A DNA stretch of 64,000 bases from Linnemannia hyalina (lineage: Eukaryota; Mortierellomycota; Mortierellomycetes; Mortierellales; Mortierellaceae), in contig JAHRHY010000001.1 of assembly GCA_019671135.1 (NCBI GenBank), positions 2,542,001 to 2,606,000 on the forward strand, in the 5' to 3' direction. The notes under the pieces are model-generated. The model did no database searches. It saw only the letters and a list, made by a program, of their open reading frames with translations, and had not been told where the DNA came from. Position numbers and translations under genes: made by a program. The stretch's first letter is position 1, and every line of letters starts with the position of its first letter. Shown one piece after another: positions 1 through 10,936 of this stretch.

Positions 1-143
1 AAGGGTTTGACGGTGGATGCTCGTTCAAAGATGGTGTAGGGGATGTTGCATCGCTCCAGAGAGGCACCGAGCATTAGGCCTCCCAGCCCAGCACCGACAA
101 TAAGGATATGGTGTTGTGGATCCGTCGTGGTTGCCGTCGACAT
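1..143 (-). CDS. FAD-dependent monooxygenase, N-terminal part only (runs off the window)
   Basis: The ATG lies at 141-143 on the minus strand and the frame stays open to the window edge, giving 47 complete residues. Residues 12-31 read HHILIVGAGLGGLMLGASLE, a beta strand followed by the GxGxxG dinucleotide-binding loop, and then IPYTIFERAS, where the acidic residue at the end of the second strand would hold the ribose of FAD. This is the signature of the FAD-binding monooxygenase family (salicylate or PHBH-like hydroxylases), usually about 400-500 residues. The substrate cannot be read from this piece. Purine-rich sequence on the plus strand at 160-260 is pyrimidine-rich on the coding strand, as in other promoters here. 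The family call rests on the Rossmann motif alone. Confidence 0.75.
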   Translation of the reverse strand, partial: MSTATTTDPQHHILIVGAGLGGLMLGASLERCNIPYTIFERASTVKP

Positions 144-904
144 GCTTGTGGGATTTGGAGGAGAGGGAATGGGAAATGATGTTAGGAGTGAAGAGGAGAG
201 ATAGAAAAATTAGACGAGTCGAAAGAAGAAAAAGATAAGAGACGAAAAAAGACTCGAGTGGGCCATGAACTGGCTTTCTTATCTCCTTCACCCTTTTTTC
301 CCATCTCGCTTACACTGCTCATGTTTATCTTTGGGGGTGAAGGCGAAAGAGAAAAAGATACTGATGAGGTCCCAATGCAATGTTGTGTAACGAATATGCA
401 AATGAAGACAAAAAAGAAGACAGGGTACTCCGACAATTATAATGAGGTTGATTTCCCTCTCTATCCCACTAAACCAACAAAAACAGCTAACGCCACGATT
501 CCTGTAGCGGTAGTTAACGTTTTTGCATCTTCCTTCGAAGCAATTGTTATCATTTAAACACCACTTGGGATTGTCAAGATGGACTGTACTGGTGTTGCTT
601 CATTACCCCGCAACCAGATCTGAGAAAGAGACAGAGAGAGAAGGAGAGGTGTTTCTGTATTCAATTGAGATGCAAACCTAAACGGAATTAGACATCAAAA
701 GAGTTGAAGTACTGGAAGGAAAAACAGAACTCAAATAAACCACTACCATTGGACGCAGAGGGAAAGAACACAAGGACCATCATCTCTCCGTGGCAGGCAG
801 ACAATATTCAACAAAAAAAAGATCGTTCATTCTCCGCCTCATGCTGTTTGAAGCGGAGACATCAAAATCATGCATTAATAAGAAGGCGGCGTCAGGTAAG
901 AAAT
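144..904. other. Intergenic, no supported gene
   Basis: The first 120 bases are the probable promoter and leader of the monooxygenase on the minus strand. The rest is AT-rich with short unrelated frames. A frame that opens at 704 runs into the pseudogene that follows, but its first 65 or so codons resemble nothing else in the window. Confidence 0.6.
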
Positions 905-1424
905 AAACAAATGCAGAAGCTCATCGAAATGGTCGCACCACAAACTGGGATGGTCCGACAGCAAAATGTCATGCTTCAGGAGCAAGCAGCATCAAAGGAG
1001 AGGGCGGAGAGAATGCTGCAGGAACAGGCCGACTCCAAGATCAGGGAGGAGCAAGTGCTGAAGAAGCAGCAGGAAACGATCGACAGGCTGATTGTTAACC
1101 AGCACCGGGTCGATGCCATCCTCGTCCAGAACTATGAGCTGCACCAGTACCCGATTCCCAGGAACTTTTGATGGAGCGGTTCCGCCTGCGTTTCCTCTGC
1201 GGATGTGGTAGCGACTGCGGATCAGGCATTGAGCAGGGCGCATCCTCAGACCGGCTCGATATCGACGCTCTAACGTCCACCACGCCGATCCCTGTTAAGA
1301 ACAGCATACACCTGGCCAATCATGAAGGATACAAACTCTCCCCATCCACCGAGTTCTTTGACTAGTACAGCCCCCATGTCCTTGGTATGCTTAGGATCTT
1401 GAAGCATTGTTTGGCAGTTGCGAA
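905..1424 (+). pseudogene. Fragment of the coiled-coil/LRR family (coiled coil plus NYELH core)
   Basis: The translation contains MVRQQNVMLQEQAASKERAE, IDRLIVNQHRVDAILVQNYE and then LHQYPIPR, matching the coiled coil and core of the family members at 30998, 44285 and 60664. The match to the 60664 copy is the closest: the coiled-coil residues are almost identical. The frame breaks at about 1170 where ...PIPR is followed by a stop. The next frame continues MERFRLRFLCGCGSDCGSG, carries NSIHLANHEGYKLSPSTEFF, then meets an in-frame TAG where relatives have a codon, and ends with VLGMLRILKHCLAVA. Both the N-terminal domain and the leucine-rich C-terminus are missing. It cannot make a family protein as it stands. 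Confidence 0.85.
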
Positions 1425-2904
1425 AAGGCAGCACATATCAGGAACCTCTTGGATCGACCTCTCCGCGAACTTGTGCTCACATTATCCTCCAACAATTACG
1501 ATTTCAACGCACTACCACTTCCGACTACCTTGGCGAGTCTGAAGATTACCATGAAGCATTGGGCGACTGTTGATATCACCCAAATCTTGGCCATCTGTCC
1601 AGCGTTGGAGACTTTACACTTCCTTTGCACTAGAGTGATCACCTTCGGTGGGCCTCTAACAGAACAAGGCAAGAAGGCTCTTCCGGACCGTCTTCGATTG
1701 CGGTCGTTGGTGCTCGAACAACCAGAGCTCAGACAGGCATGGATCGAGGACCTGTTGGCCATTACGCCCAACTTGGAGGAACTCCAGTTGATCACATTCT
1801 CTTGGGACGTTCACAACGGTTGGGAATGGTCACGATTCCGCGACCACCTGGAGACCCTCTCCCTCCTTCTTAAACGGTTCCATCACTCGATCGAATGGGA
1901 CAGCGCGCCCGATGAGGAATACCAGAAGGAAGACTTTGCTATCTGTCCCCAAGCACAGGAGCTTACCATTATGACCCACCACTTCACGTGGTGGATAGTC
2001 AAGACCTTGTGGTACTGGCCAGTGTTCTGATTACCCTCGATATCCTTCACCCCGGCCGGTTGTATTGTACTCGCTACGGCTGGCTCTCGGCTTACAACAC
2101 CCGCGAGTCGAACTATACGGCGTGGGAGTGGCACTTCCTCCTCTGTGGGTGCCCGAAACTCCGACACCCCAAGACGCTCAAGATGCCCTACATGCCCGAC
2201 TATATGGACATTCACCGCCGCCAAACCAATGTATTCCTCGGAAGGGCCTTCACCCCACTTGCCTGGAATTTGGATCTGTCGAGGGTTGGAGACACTTCAC
2301 ATTCAACTACAAGTTCACGAGTATGCGACGGCAAGAGGAGTAGCATATGCCAGGATCGTCTATAGATATCTTTCTCGAATGTGTCCGCGATTTCTATGAG
2401 AACATGAATTGGAGGCTACATCCTTATGTCTTGGAGGGAGGGCTATGTCTGCTATCGAGGTTGAGGTATCTGGAGCGGCTTAGGGTGGACTACTGTTCTG
2501 TCGACTGCGAGATCGCAGAGCTGAACTGGTTGTGCCGGTCGGGACGGAATGAGGAGCACCGGGCAAGAAGACGCGCCAGCTTGTTGATGAGATGTAAAAT
2601 CGAGCAGGAGGCTGCCCTGGAAATGGAGCGTGTGAAAAACAGGACACTGGAAGACAGCGATGTCACCGGTGCAGGAGACGACTACGACCACCTACTGTCA
2701 AGTCTCAGGCATCTGGGTCTTCTTCATGATGTGAAGAAAGTGCTGTTGGAGATGGATAGGGGTGATTTCAAATGTCTGCCTGAGCTCCAAGTGGTGGCAT
2801 GTGGGGATCATTTGCCACAGCGTCCTGATAGGGAGATGCGGTCCCTGTTTAATAAGGAACCCTTTGGTCTTGTAAAGCAAGTTGCACAGTGGATCCCATT
2901 TTAA
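1425..2904 (+). pseudogene. F-box/LRR pseudogene lacking its F-box, fused to the preceding fragment
   Basis: Homology starts at LLDRPLRELVLTLSSNNYDF and follows the intact gene at 20160 through ALPLPTTLASLKI, ILAICPALETLHFL, RLRSLVLEQPELRQAWIEDL and ITPNLEELQLI. The frame then changes at about 2030, 2270 and 2390, and the matching pieces are GCPKLRHPKTLKMPYMPDYM, ICRGLETLHIQLQVHEYA and VLEGGLCLLSRLRYLERLRV. The C-terminus ELNWLCRSGRNEEHRARRR and PDREMRSLF is recognisable up to the stop at 2904. There is no F-box and no start codon of its own, since the upstream end is joined to a fragment of another family. At least three frameshifts make it a pseudogene. Transcription from a neighbouring promoter is possible but untested. 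Confidence 0.85.
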
Positions 2905-3182
2905 TTTTCATCAAAATAATCTACTTGCCTTCATTATAGACCAAGAAATGCCTATCGTCCTCCTTCCCACATCTTTTTTTCCTTTCATGTTTTACATCGC
3001 AACAACCTCTTCTTCCTCTCCATTCCTTCTTCTACCCTGGCGTCGTTAACGCAAAAATACCTTTGCTTCAAAGCACTGGCAAAATTCATTCATTGCCTAG
3101 AGATATTTTGTCCTAGCAATTGGCCGACAACACCTGCAAATGAAATCATAGGAGGTAACCAATCCACGATTTTTATTAGAGT

Positions 3183-5198
3183 TTACATGCATTCTTCCTT
3201 CGGACAAGGGTCAAACTGCGCAGGGAACAAGCGCTGCAGTTCTTGGTCTACAGACCGTAACCCAAACGGACTATACGATCCAAGATCAATCCTCTGCAGG
3301 TGCGGCCAACATTCAAATGACTCCCTTCCTCGTCCTCCTCCTTTCTGATCTGTCCCTGTCTTTGTCTCTGTCTCTGTCGCGGAACCATCAATCCTCTCGA
3401 TCATCATCTTGACATCTAACAACAACCCCACCCTCCCCAATGCCTCTCTCAACCTGTCATCACAATACTCCCACCCCAACGTATTACCCTCATGTCTCTG
3501 GAACTCGTCGCCCAGCATCTTGAGCCTCTTGCTATCCTTGTGCGCCTCTGCTAGTAGTAACCCCCTCCATTGGGAGACAATCTTGCGTCGCTCTTTTCGA
3601 TTTTGTAGTCCAGTGCTGCTAGAAAGGTTCCGCGGTGAAGTCATCCAGTCCATGTCATGCAGCTTGTCGACATTCTTCTGCGGCCCCTCTGGGACACGCA
3701 ATCGTTCCAAATCCCGTAACCCAGCCAGGAGACAAAACCCGCCCGCGAGATCGTACCGCTGGAACGCATGCCGTTCCCAATTATTCGGCGCATGGATCTC
3801 GAGCTCTATCAGGGCCGGACACACCTTGACAATGTACCCAAAAGCAACCCGAGGATACTCCAGTCGGATATTGGTCCAATGCCCACCAGGAGTTTCGAAA
3901 GCAATGTGTAAAGTCCGGAGTCCTCTGCAGGCCCATACGCCCGGGACTGGGTACCGAGCAGCTTCGGTCTCCTGGGCGACTGTAGATCGGTCTCCGAAGA
4001 CGACGCTTGGGATCCGGCGGTAGAGGTCTAGATAGGACATGTGATAGGTCGTCCTGGGGATGCGGAGGTGTAGTAGTTGCGGGGAGGTGCACAGGAACAG
4101 GTGAAGTTTCGAGTCTGGTGTGTAGTAGGCCGTGTGGCGGTTGACCATATTGAGCGTCGTAATGGTGTTGGGGAGGCACTGGATGTTTTGGAATAGTTGT
4201 GGTGTTAAATCGCCCATTGCAAACGTCCATTCTCGCGAATCCTGGCATATCGACTTGAATAGGTCCTCGTCAACGAGTGCATCCCACGACACCTGATGCC
4301 GCATATAGACTGAGAAATGAAATGTCTTGAGTGGTAGGCCCAGAGACTTGATGACCGCAATCAGAGCCCTACAATCATACCGCTGGTCCGGAAGGATGAC
4401 CGGCCTGCCCTTGATCGAGAGATTGGAAAGATGCAAGTCCGTGAGATGAGGTGTGAACCCTAAGAACTCCTCCAGTCTGTCCTGTTTGAGGTAGGCGTTA
4501 TGGAGGATGAGTTCCCGCAAGGTAAAAGGCTGTTGTTCCTCTGGAGCGGAAGGAAGCCAGTCGCCAAACATCTCGACGCGGGTCTTGGATCCGACGTAGA
4601 GGCGCAGGAGGTGGGGACATCCTTGAAATATCTTGTAGGGGTAGACGTGGTGGTCCCAGTTTTGATCGATTCGGAGGAAGGTGACGTGGGACAGGTAGGG
4701 GATGAGCTCGTAGACCTTGGTGCTGGGATACGTCCCGCTCAGACTGAAATCTAGGATCGGTGTTGGCTCATACAGCAGTCTCCGACCCACCATTTTCGTA
4801 TCTTGACCCTGCTCCTGGTCTCGCTGTTGCTGTAGATGTTGTAATCGTCGAGTATGAGTCCCCTTGAGCGCGTTAAAAAAGACTTTCCACTGCCGATTCT
4901 CAACTTGACACTGCTCCTGATTCACCGACCGGAAATACAACTTGATCCTCCCCAAATACGCCAGGATAGGAACAGCCTTGCTCATACTCTCGTTCTGGTA
5001 ATGATACTCCCAGACAAGTTCCCGTGGGGTGATGTGATGTCGGTTGATCAGGAACCATTGTCGACAGACGTAGATGACAGAGTGGCGGAGGGTGCGAAGG
5101 GGGATGAAGGCATGGATCTTTTCGAGGAGTTCTGGGATTTCAATGGGTGATGTTGGTGCGGGTTGAGGTTGGTGGGGTGATGACATTGAGGAGGTCAT
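3183..5198 (-). CDS. F-box/leucine-rich repeat protein, intact, 671 aa
   Basis: A single exon starts at the ATG at 5198. Residues about 17-66 form an F-box-like domain: SPIEIPELLEKIHAFIPLRT is followed by the VCRQW motif that marks this family. Leucine-rich segments of irregular length follow (for example FTLRELILHNAYLKQD and LEEFLGFTPHLTDLHLSNLS), then the conserved C-terminal block with GVWACRGLRTLHIAFE, GGFCLLAGLRDLERLRV and LGRVGLLLDVKMMI. F-box proteins bind Skp1 through the F-box and present substrates to the SCF ubiquitin ligase through the leucine-rich part. The substrate is unknown. It differs clearly from the other five intact copies and lies head to head with the DUF6463 gene, about 1 kb away. 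Confidence 0.85.
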   Translation of the reverse strand: MTSSMSSPHQPQPAPTSPIEIPELLEKIHAFIPLRTLRHSVIYVCRQWFLINRHHITPRELVWEYHYQNESMSKAVPILAYLGRIKLYFRSVNQEQCQVENRQWKVFFNALKGTHTRRLQHLQQQRDQEQGQDTKMVGRRLLYEPTPILDFSLSGTYPSTKVYELIPYLSHVTFLRIDQNWDHHVYPYKIFQGCPHLLRLYVGSKTRVEMFGDWLPSAPEEQQPFTLRELILHNAYLKQDRLEEFLGFTPHLTDLHLSNLSIKGRPVILPDQRYDCRALIAVIKSLGLPLKTFHFSVYMRHQVSWDALVDEDLFKSICQDSREWTFAMGDLTPQLFQNIQCLPNTITTLNMVNRHTAYYTPDSKLHLFLCTSPQLLHLRIPRTTYHMSYLDLYRRIPSVVFGDRSTVAQETEAARYPVPGVWACRGLRTLHIAFETPGGHWTNIRLEYPRVAFGYIVKVCPALIELEIHAPNNWERHAFQRYDLAGGFCLLAGLRDLERLRVPEGPQKNVDKLHDMDWMTSPRNLSSSTGLQNRKERRKIVSQWRGLLLAEAHKDSKRLKMLGDEFQRHEGNTLGWEYCDDRLREALGRVGLLLDVKMMIERIDGSATETETKTGTDQKGGGRGRESFECWPHLQRIDLGSYSPFGLRSVDQELQRLFPAQFDPCPKEECM

Positions 5199-6252
5199 CT
5201 CCTTGGTTGTTCTCCTGTGGTCCTTGTCTTGATTGCGGGCGATGTGTCGGTGCTTGTTCGGAGAATGATGGAAAATAAGAAAGGAAGAAGGACAAGATTA
5301 GCGAGAGAGCAACAAGGCAGGTGAAATGAACAGGTGAAGTCTACGCAGGACGGCTTAAACCCATTCTCCAAGTAAACCAGGGACTGATGCTGTGCTAAGT
5401 ATGACCGAGTAAATTAGACCCCTCCTCTGTGTGCTATCTGCTATCTACATGAGCCAAAAAGGGGTGGAAGTGGGTGGGCGCATCCTCGGTCCCTAGTCTA
5501 CTAGGAGAATGGGTGTAAGTCGTCTCGCATAGACTTGACCTGTTCATATGCTGAGATCCGAAAGATGGTGAACTATGCCTGAATAGGGTGGAGCCGGGGG
5601 AGTCTGGTGGAGGCTCGTAGCGTTTTCTGACGTGTAGATCGATCGTCAAATTGGGTATAGGGGCGAAAGACTAATCGAAACCATCTAGTAGCTGGTTCCT
5701 GCCGAGGTTCCCAATAGAGAAGCAAGAAGCGTCAGAAAGCAAAGAAAAGTGAAGTGAAAAGTGTAGGGGAGGGTTGGGTATTTCGCAAATATCGATTGGC
5801 TGGTTGCTGTGGAGCAAGAAAAAAAGAGCGGTGAGTGATCGATGCACAGGGAGGGATACGGGTATATCGGGTAGAAAGGGGAGCAGTGACAGTAAGGGTG
5901 CCGATCTCTTCTCTCCTCCCCTTCTCTTTCGGTAAGGGCCAAAAAGAGACAGTGGCCAGAGAAGAGAGCTTTTGGAGAGGAGTGCGAAGTCAGCGTAGGC
6001 CTCGTATCGCGTACAGACAGCGAGGAATTGACCGTGAGAAAAGGAGAAAAGCCCTTGTTTGCCTTCCGATGACTGCGCCCTGCTCGTCTGGACTTCAACC
6101 TTGGTCCGTTCCTACAATCTACAAACAAGGGTAATTTGCAGTCCGGATCCTCGATCGCTTCTGAGGAAATCGTATTTAAACGAAGTCCGAAGTGGTCATC
6201 GACAAACAAAAAACAACAACTTCTACTTACAACAATACCATCAGCAACAACA
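5199..6252. promoter_or_regulatory. Shared upstream region between divergent F-box and DUF6463 genes
   Basis: This 1.05-kb spacer separates two genes transcribed away from each other, so both promoters must lie here. Near 6220 it has the ACAACAACTT/CAACAACAATGG-type leader typical of fungal start regions. A minus-strand open frame of 174 codons (5685-6209) shows no recognisable motif and covers the likely DUF6463 leader, so I treat it as chance. Confidence 0.45.
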
Positions 6253-6798
6253 ATGGCAACAATTCACTCCACTACCACTACAGCCTACAGCTCGTCCTCC
6301 TCTTCGTCGTCTTCCTCATCCTCTTCCACAACGCCTATCCCATACCGCTCGTCACGCTGGCCAGCTCGCCTCCTTGTCTGGACTGGCCTCAGCCATAACC
6401 TAGTCGGCGCGTTCGTGCTACCCCAGATCGGCGGCAACTTCATGGACGCCATCAGACACGGATACGTCAACCAGTTTGAAAAGAACTTCCCCCGCTTAAA
6501 CGCCTTTTGGTTCATGGTTGTCGGCGTCAATCTCATCCTCCTGGGCCGTGCCGTCGATTGGTATCTCTTCCCTGAGGACAAGGAGCAGGCACCCAGCGCT
6601 GCATTGACTGACGACAAGGAGAAGGAGAAGTCCCAAAAGGAGCAGAAGAAGAGGAATCTTGTTCGCTCGGAGAGGGTGGTGCCTAGGGAGTTGGGGTACT
6701 GGTGCTTGGGTCTGGGTGTTGTTGGTATTGCCGCGTTGCCTAAGGGTGGATTCTACTTGATGCTCTTCCAGGGTGCCGCCATTCTCCTTGCCAAGTAG
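6253..6798 (+). CDS. DUF6463-like small four-helix membrane protein, 181 aa
   Basis: The ATG at 6253 is the first in the frame and sits in a CAACAATGGCAA context. A serine run at residues 13-25 leads into the conserved opening RWPARLLVWTGLSHNLVGAF. Four hydrophobic segments can be read at about residues 36-57, 83-104 (FWFMVVGVNLILLGRAVDWY), 146-163 and 165-180. A charged lysine/glutamate loop at 109-142 separates helices 2 and 3. The arrangement, length and the WTGLSHN and PKGGFYL motifs match my knowledge of the DUF6463 family, found in fungi and bacteria and of unknown function. The extended charged loop may be lineage-specific. There is no intron. Membrane location is predicted from hydrophobicity only. 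Confidence 0.75.
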   Translation: MATIHSTTTTAYSSSSSSSSSSSSSTTPIPYRSSRWPARLLVWTGLSHNLVGAFVLPQIGGNFMDAIRHGYVNQFEKNFPRLNAFWFMVVGVNLILLGRAVDWYLFPEDKEQAPSAALTDDKEKEKSQKEQKKRNLVRSERVVPRELGYWCLGLGVVGIAALPKGGFYLMLFQGAAILLAK

Positions 6799-7135
6799 AC
6801 CTAGAGTAGCGAGCGAGTCCGTTTCTTTATCAAGCCAAGCTTCATTAGTTCCCTATTAAACAACGTATTACATATGCTTGTCCTGGATGAGTTGCAAGGG
6901 CAAGGAAAGAACCTTAACAGCAATTACATTTTGTGATCTCTTTTTGAGTGGCTTTGCAACGCGTGTTGCTCAATGTTCATTTTCACCACACAGGCAGTGG
7001 TTCTTTTTGTCTTTCGTCTTTTCACTCTCTTACCCTCTTCACTCTTCGCCCTCCTCGCTCTCTCCCTCTCCCATACGAACGAGGGTACCTTCCTAGAACC
7101 CTTCTCCTTCTTCACTTCATATCACAACAAACAGG

Positions 7136-9420
7136 ATGTCATCCACAAAACCGGTCCGCCAATCAGCCCGCCAATCAGCAATCCGACAACAGGAGCTCGA
7201 GGCCGAACAAGAGGCCATGCGTCAAAAGGCCATTCGGGACGAGGCCAGAAAAGAAAAAGCCAGACAGGAGGCCGCCCTCCGGGAAGAACTTGCCCTTCAG
7301 GAGAAACTCCTTCAGGAACAAATGAAGCGCGAAGAGGAAGAGAGTCGATCTTCTAGGAGTTTGAGTCCTGCATTGTCTGGATCGTCGCTTAGTAGTGATG
7401 ATGACGATGATTCGATTAAGCAGGAGGATGACGAGGACGAGGAGGATGACGAGGAAGAGGACCACACAGACGGAGACTCAGGGGCTAATGAGGTTCCTAC
7501 GGACGGCTCAGACCTTCGGTCTAACTCGACAGTGGCGCTTATCTATGGGTTCTTGACAAAGTTCCGGTCTTTGCTTCGCCTGACCTGTCCGCTTCGCGAG
7601 ATCACGATAGCAGTAAGCCTCGCTTCTTCAGCCAGCCATGGATCGATCGACTCAATTTGCCACCAAAACAAACAAACAAACTATCCTCATATCACTAACA
7701 TGTGGCCTCTTTATTGTCTCTGCCAAACAACTTTCTTTTTCAGGAAATTGAATCAGGATTGACGGCGACAGAAAGCAACAACTGCATCGAGGAGATCCAT
7801 TCCAACCTCCTGTCAAATATGCTGAACCGCAAGAAGTCTGTCGAGTGCGTTCAATTCTTCAGTGTTTACCGATTACGTCGTTTTCTACGTGCCATTGCCT
7901 CACACTAACGCAACAACGTTTAAAACATTATTTGATCCATGAATTAGTGCGACGACGTGGCAAAAAGTACTTTCTGAGACGCTGGACGCAAAGTTGAGGA
8001 CTGGTGAACTGGAATACGATCAAAACCCCTTGCGGTACTATGGCGACTACTACACTATCCCCACCCCAGACAGAGCTCAGATCCTCAAGGCATTGATCGA
8101 TTGGGTTCTTCAAGAGGGCTTGATCGTTCGACAGGGAATTGAGCAGGACAACGAGGTCTCACGTGTAGAGCCCTATGGATTCGACCAAGCAAGGCGTATT
8201 TACTGGCACTTTGGACGTATGTTGAGCTGTTGTATCTGGAGTGTGTAGCTATGAACTCAGCAATGTGTCAAGCTCTACATTTGTTAACTAAAATACCCTC
8301 GTTTGTTCTGATTTCCACAATAGACGGAACGCTGATGATGTACAGAGAGACCAAGGGCGCCAAGAAGAGGAAACCAGTGTGGGAGACTGTCGCCACTAAT
8401 TTGGAGGAACTCAAACAGCTCGCCAATAGCTTCGAAAAGACAGTATCAAAGGCTGAGAAGGCGTTGCGCGAAAAGTTGCGTGTGGAGATTATCGAGCCCG
8501 AGGAGGAGAGAATCGTCAGCGATAAGCTGGTATGTGTCCTCTCTGTTCTTTATTATGCCTTGCTGGATCAATTGTTAGGATAAGTGCTAACTGGTATTTC
8601 CCGTTACCTTGCCATTCTCGTGGCGTAATAGAAACAAGAGAGACAGGAGAAAAAGTTGCAGAGGATCGCGGAATTGCATCAGCTGGCAGCTACCAGGACG
8701 ACCAGGACTCGTTCTTCCAACCGGGTGAACGCACCAAAGTATACATTTGACGATGACGAGGATGAGTTCGAAGAAGACGAGTACGAAATCTACCGAAGGC
8801 CGTCGAGTCGCAGACGGATCCACCAGGACGGCGGAGACTTCAAACAGGAAGAACATTCTCAAGACCCTCAACAGCAGAGCCAAGACTACAGCATTGACCA
8901 ATCGAATGGCCACCTTTACACACAGGATTCGATTGGAGGTGTTGATATGAGCCGTCGGTCCAGTTTGGGTCACGAGTCGGACTCGTCGATCCGAGCAGCG
9001 CTACAGAGGACTCGTATGGCTGACGGGGGAGCGGATTCGGCATCTGGCAGTGTTAACCATGAGGACCAGGATGGAGACTACAACTTTGTGGAAGATCACG
9101 ATGACGACGAGCATACCTCTGTTGTCTCAACACCTGCAATGCCAGAGCAAGAGCCAGTACCTTTGCCTGTTGTAGTTGCACCTGTTGCAGCCCCAATGGT
9201 TGTTACGCCTGTTGCGACTCCCAAGGATATCGCCCCTGCCGCCCCTGCCGCCCCTGTTGCCCCTGTTATCCCTGTTATCCCTGTTATCCCTGTTGTCCCT
9301 GTTGTCCCTGTTGTCCCTGTTGCCCCTATCGCTCCCGTCGCTCCTATTGCTACGATTGCACCCGTTACACCCAGTGCTCTTGTCGTGAGCAACGTTGACC
9401 AAGATGTCGACATGAACTGA
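7136..9420 (+). CDS. DDT/WHIM-domain chromatin-remodelling subunit, five exons, 613 aa
   Basis: Exons are 7136-7612, 7744-7844, 7948-8216, 8324-8529 and 8632-9420. Every junction is GT-AG and the frame is kept. Residues 10-75 are a charged coiled coil and 83-110 an acidic run. Residues about 133-190 ([17 protein letters not shown], then [14 protein letters not shown]) match the DDT domain. [13 protein letters not shown] and [10 protein letters not shown] follow as a WHIM1-like helix set, and [12 protein letters not shown] at about 270-281 is the WHIM3/WSD motif. These domains together are diagnostic of ISWI-type remodelling partners, where they bind the ATPase and linker DNA. A lysine/glutamate coil ([15 protein letters not shown]), acidic patches and a Pro-Val/Pro-Ala tail (about 535-605) close the protein. 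I cannot assign it to one named subunit. The nuclear role is inferred from the domains. Confidence 0.85.
9241..9372 (+). repeat. In-frame Pro-Val/Pro-Ala minisatellite in the DDT gene
   Basis: Nine-base units of the CCTGTTGTC/CCTGTTATC type are repeated and translate to runs of P-V-V, P-V-I and P-A-A. The units stay in frame, so copy-number change would alter only tail length. It is an intrinsically disordered C-terminal tail. Confidence 0.8.
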
Positions 9421-9748
9421 TTCCTTTAGCAAATTTAGATATGATACGCTTACTACTTTTTTTTTCTATGTTCCTGTACAACAACAACCTTTCCTTTCTT
9501 TTTCGCTATCTTTGCAGAAATCAAACGCGTTCTTTGGCACTTTTTCGCAGTTTTGGTCGATTGGATCTGTGTGGCTTGTGGAATTGTCAACACCGGGACT
9601 GCTTTTTGCCAAGAGTGCTCCTACTCCGAGGTTTGGGTGTTTCCTGGGCTTGCCAACCCCTTTCGCCTCTGAAACTCGCTGGTTAACTTTCCCCTCCACG
9701 AAACGCCCAACACCCCTCTCCTTGTTACTTTTCTATATATACAACACC

Positions 9749-10670
9749 ATGTCAAGGATCGCCACCATTGCCAATGACCTCCGCAACGGTCTGGGAGCCA
9801 TCAAGTTGCGCTCGGATGTCAAGAAGGTCACCTTGGTCTTTTCTGGAAAGTCCGACAACTCTGGCGCCAGGTACTACTACTTCACCTACACAAAGTTTGA
9901 GGTGGCGAGGGAGACAAGAACCGGATGTTGATACATGGGACAAGGGAGGGGAGAATGAGGAAAGAGTTAAGGAGGGGTTGCATGGCATGGACAGGAAGGG
10001 AGAAGTAGCTCGGGTGATGAAAACTAAACTTCAGGAATTAGGCAAGAGCACAACCGAATCAGGAAAACAAGGGCAGCGAGAGTCAGGAAGATCAGTCTTT
10101 GACCTTACCTACCCACCTGCCCTACCTACCCTTCACCAACATCGACAAAACAACTGCCCGCAACAACATACTGTCGGCCTTCACACACAACTATGCAGCA
10201 AAGGGCAGTTGGACGAGAACACGAACCCCAGGCCATAGCCAGCACATTTGACCAACAGACTATACCCCTTTCCTTGCGATCTCCGCCTCCCATTGATGGT
10301 ATAGATACTTTGTTCGCGAGAACATGCCTCGCCTTCAGTACAACAACCCCACCATCAAGTTTGACGTCCAAAAGGTCAAGGAAGCCGGCGTCAGCCCAGA
10401 GTTGACCATCGAGTTTGGTACGTTCTTCTACTTTCACGCTTTCCCCTCGACTCCCTTCATTTAACAATGTGTAATCAATAGCTGGGGACAACCCCATGTG
10501 AACTTTATCTCCTATTCGACTGACAGGTCTTTGTTTCTTTCTTGATCTTATGTATGTGGTGCATAGCCAACAATGATATCAAGAAGATCTCGTGCTCCAG
10601 GATACAATCCGCCGAGATTTGCAAACAGTTCTTGGTCGCCACCACCGAAGGCTCTGTCGCGTCAGCATAA
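9749..10670 (+). CDS. MRP49: Mitochondrial large-subunit ribosomal protein mL61 (L51/S25/CI-B8 fold), three exons, 112 aa
   Basis: Exons are 9749-9870, 10305-10417 and 10567-10670, joined by GT-AG introns with the frame kept. The protein begins MSRIATIANDLRNGLGAIKL, then VKKVTLVFSGKSDNSGAR, YFVRENMPRLQYNNPTIKFD and ISCSRIQSAEICKQFL. The order of a beta strand, a GAR-x-F-x(5)-P-x-L-x-x-NP segment and a final helix fits the thioredoxin-like L51/S25/CI-B8 fold of mL61 (yeast Mrp49). NDUFA2 shares the fold but its characteristic N-terminus is absent. The first intron (434 bases) is long for this window. The second holds a possible alternative exon near 10483. A TATATATA stretch lies about 10 bases before the start codon. 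Action in the mitochondrial ribosome is inferred from the family. Confidence 0.75.
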
Positions 10671-10936
10671 AATCTAGGAACAGGATCACAAACACCAGAA
10701 TTGGCAGGGAATGTAGGGGGGTTCACAGCATAACATAACACAACACGGAAGTGAGTTTTCGATATAGAGACTTTGGATATTCCTCCAATGAATAAACTAG
10801 CATAACAACCAAAGAAGTTTTCGTGCAAGGACATGTATCTTTTGAGCAATGTTTATTAAGATTGTCGTTTTTATGTGTGTGTGCCTCAGCTGTACAATTG
10901 CCAAAGAAGGTTACAAACAGCAAACCGTGGCGTCTT

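Noticed and set aside
5685..6209. Minus-strand open frame of 174 codons between the divergent F-box and DUF6463 genes
   Set aside because: No recognisable motif, overlaps the probable DUF6463 leader, and composition is that of a promoter region.
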